Positions 63,192 through 64,000 of a stretch of DNA of 64,000 nucleotides are shown here, piece after piece. Under the pieces are notes generated by a model that saw only the letters and a program-made list of their open reading frames with translations, had not been told where the DNA came from and searched no databases. The position numbers were made by a program, and so were the translations under genes. This DNA is from Aeromicrobium sp. Root495 (GTDB taxonomy: Bacteria; Actinomycetota; Actinomycetes; Propionibacteriales; Nocardioidaceae): assembly GCF_001426755.1 (NCBI RefSeq), contig NZ_LMFJ01000001.1:170961-234960 (forward strand). Reading direction: 5' to 3'. Numbering within the stretch: the first letter of the stretch is position 1; each line of letters begins with the position of its first letter.

Positions 63192-63370
63192 GACGCCACC
63201 GTGAACACGGCGTTAGCCTTCGCGCGCATCCAGTGCTGCGAGCGACCGGTGCGGATGCGCACGGCGGCGGGAGTCACGTCGAGTCCGGTGATCGTTCGGA
63301 CTTTGCCGTCGACGGTGACGAGCTGGTCGCCCAGGTTCAGAGCTGCTGCAGTGGTCTGCTTCGTGGTCAT
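63188..63370 (-). CDS. small phage protein of unknown function
   Basis: A 60-residue beta-rich protein (LNLGDQLVTVDGKVRTITGLDVTPAAVRIRTG). First of four coupled genes, behind an AT-rich promoter region. Confidence 0.6.
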   Translation of the reverse strand: MTTKQTTAAALNLGDQLVTVDGKVRTITGLDVTPAAVRIRTGRSQHWMRAKANAVFTVAS

Positions 63371-63432
63371 GTCGTAACCATCTCACGTGTACATACGTTC
63401 GTCAATACGTTTGCACCTACTTTGTTGGTACG
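63371..63432 (-). promoter_or_regulatory. AT-rich promoter/operator of early cassette
   Basis: AACGTAT is repeated at 12-nt spacing (plus-strand ATACGTT at 63393-63399 and 63405-63411), with minus-strand TTGACG (63400-63405) between as a possible -35. The low GC stands out and suggests regulator binding. Confidence 0.5.
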
Positions 63433-63624
63433 TCAGTTGAGCCGAGCGGCACGGTCGCGGGCGCCCGTCACGCGCAGCACGGACCTCAGGTCGTAGAGCT
63501 TCGCCTTCCACTCACTGCCCGTTGACTCGATCCCGTGCTCGTTAATGATCACGCGCACCCGCCCCTCGCTGAGGTTGAGGAACGCCGCGATCTCCTTCAC
63601 CGTCACGCCGGTGCCGCGCCTCAT
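63433..63624 (-). CDS. small helix-turn-helix protein
   Basis: A 63-residue DNA-binding protein. TVKEIAAFLNLSEGRVRVIIN (residues 8-28) is a helix-turn-helix of the kind in excisionase/MerR-like phage regulators; the rest is a basic tail. ATG at 63624 overlaps the upstream stop (ATGA). It might control early genes or excision. Confidence 0.7.
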   Translation of the reverse strand: MRRGTGVTVKEIAAFLNLSEGRVRVIINEHGIESTGSEWKAKLYDLRSVLRVTGARDRAARLN

Positions 63625-63980
63625 CGGCGGCGTCCCGGATCAGCGAGCGACGTCGGCTCGGCAGGCTTCCCGGCCGGCCCGTACATGCTGCGCAGCCACG
63701 CCTCCTGGTGCGGGGCGAGGCCCTCGGGGATCAGCTCCTTGGCCAGCTCGACCACCTGCTCGGCACGACGGGCAGCCTCGGCCCGCTCGAACTCCTCACG
63801 GACCGTCAGCCAGTACGCCTGCTGGTCGTAACGCCAGTGGCAACGGGCGCACACGTAGGTGTCCGAGGTCCCGCCCTGCTGACAGGTGCGGTGCTCGGCG
63901 TACCACTCGGGGAGGTGCTGCTCGGCGTAGCGCAGCAGATGCACCGTGGTGAAGCCCGGCTCGTCGTACCTCTTCGCCAC
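63621..63980 (-). CDS. phage protein with Cys motif, possibly partial
   Basis: A 119-residue protein read from GTG at 63980. Cys33, Cys44 and Cys47-His48 (YVCARCHW) may bind zinc. The middle is a charged helix (LTVREEFERAEAARRAEQVVELAKELI). The frame stays open to the window edge with plausible coding (ALAARK), so the true start may lie beyond 64000. No function is recognised. Confidence 0.6.
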   Translation of the reverse strand: MAKRYDEPGFTTVHLLRYAEQHLPEWYAEHRTCQQGGTSDTYVCARCHWRYDQQAYWLTVREEFERAEAARRAEQVVELAKELIPEGLAPHQEAWLRSMYGPAGKPAEPTSLADPGRRR

Positions 63981-64000
63981 CTTCCGAGCGGCGAGGGCGT

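Larger units (their letters stand above)
41410..64000. mobile_element. prophage (siphovirus type), left part
   Basis: The left boundary is the tRNA-Lys 3' half at 41410-41451. Head, tail, packaging and lysis genes follow in the HK97-like order on the minus strand. No integrase, repressor or replication gene is in view, so the element continues past the right edge and must end at an intact tRNA-Lys gene. Confidence 0.93.

Overview
The window is high-GC actinobacterial DNA. The 10-methyl branched fatty acid gene pair (14254-16919), the abundant TANNNT -10 boxes placed directly before start codons, and the F420-type CofD homologue suggest a Propionibacteriales-like organism (Nocardioides/Aeromicrobium type). 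That placement is inference; no marker gene here fixes the genus.

Positions 1-41380 are host chromosome, mostly housekeeping and catabolic genes in short, often divergent or overlapping units. They include an alpha/beta hydrolase and a GMC oxidoreductase facing each other; tRNA-Phe, a RutE-type nitroreductase and tRNA-Asp; a cysteine dioxygenase-rhodanese pair; gluQRS; nnrD coupled to a phosphoglycerate-mutase-family gene; a secreted beta-propeller; an MFS exporter with a divergent TetR regulator and two operators; tRNA-Glu; the tmsA-tmsB operon; signal peptidase I; exonuclease III; a DEDDh exonuclease with a Cys4 N-terminus; PlsC and YhhN lipid genes; two pirins; an acyl-CoA dehydrogenase/SDR unit divergent from a TetR-nitronate monooxygenase-enoyl-CoA hydratase unit; and an ADH-cupin-lipoprotein-XRE operon. 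A compact promoter, hairpin and terminator unit at 35480-35590 looks like an unannotated small RNA.

From 41410 to the right edge lies a prophage of long-tailed (siphovirus) type, integrated in a tRNA-Lys(TTT) gene. Only the displaced 3' half of the tRNA is seen, at 41410-41451; the intact tRNA, the other att site and presumably the integrase lie beyond 64000. All late genes are on the minus strand and run right to left: HNH endonuclease, terminase small and large subunits, portal (with a MuF-like C-terminus), prohead protease, capsid, connector genes, major tail protein, frameshifted tail chaperones, tape measure, tail tip and receptor-binding proteins, then the lysis cassette. The endolysin is an unusual fusion of an amidase with a complete endonuclease/exonuclease/phosphatase (EEP) domain. 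Two plus-strand cargo genes (morons) sit between the att site and the lysis genes. One lies behind a LexA-like SOS box and the other encodes a small lipoprotein. The right end holds an array of tiny, translationally coupled early genes.

Many starts were chosen because a -10 hexamer ends 6-7 nt before them, the pattern of leaderless mRNA. It decides otherwise ambiguous starts such as xth, the aldo/keto reductase and the XRE regulator.
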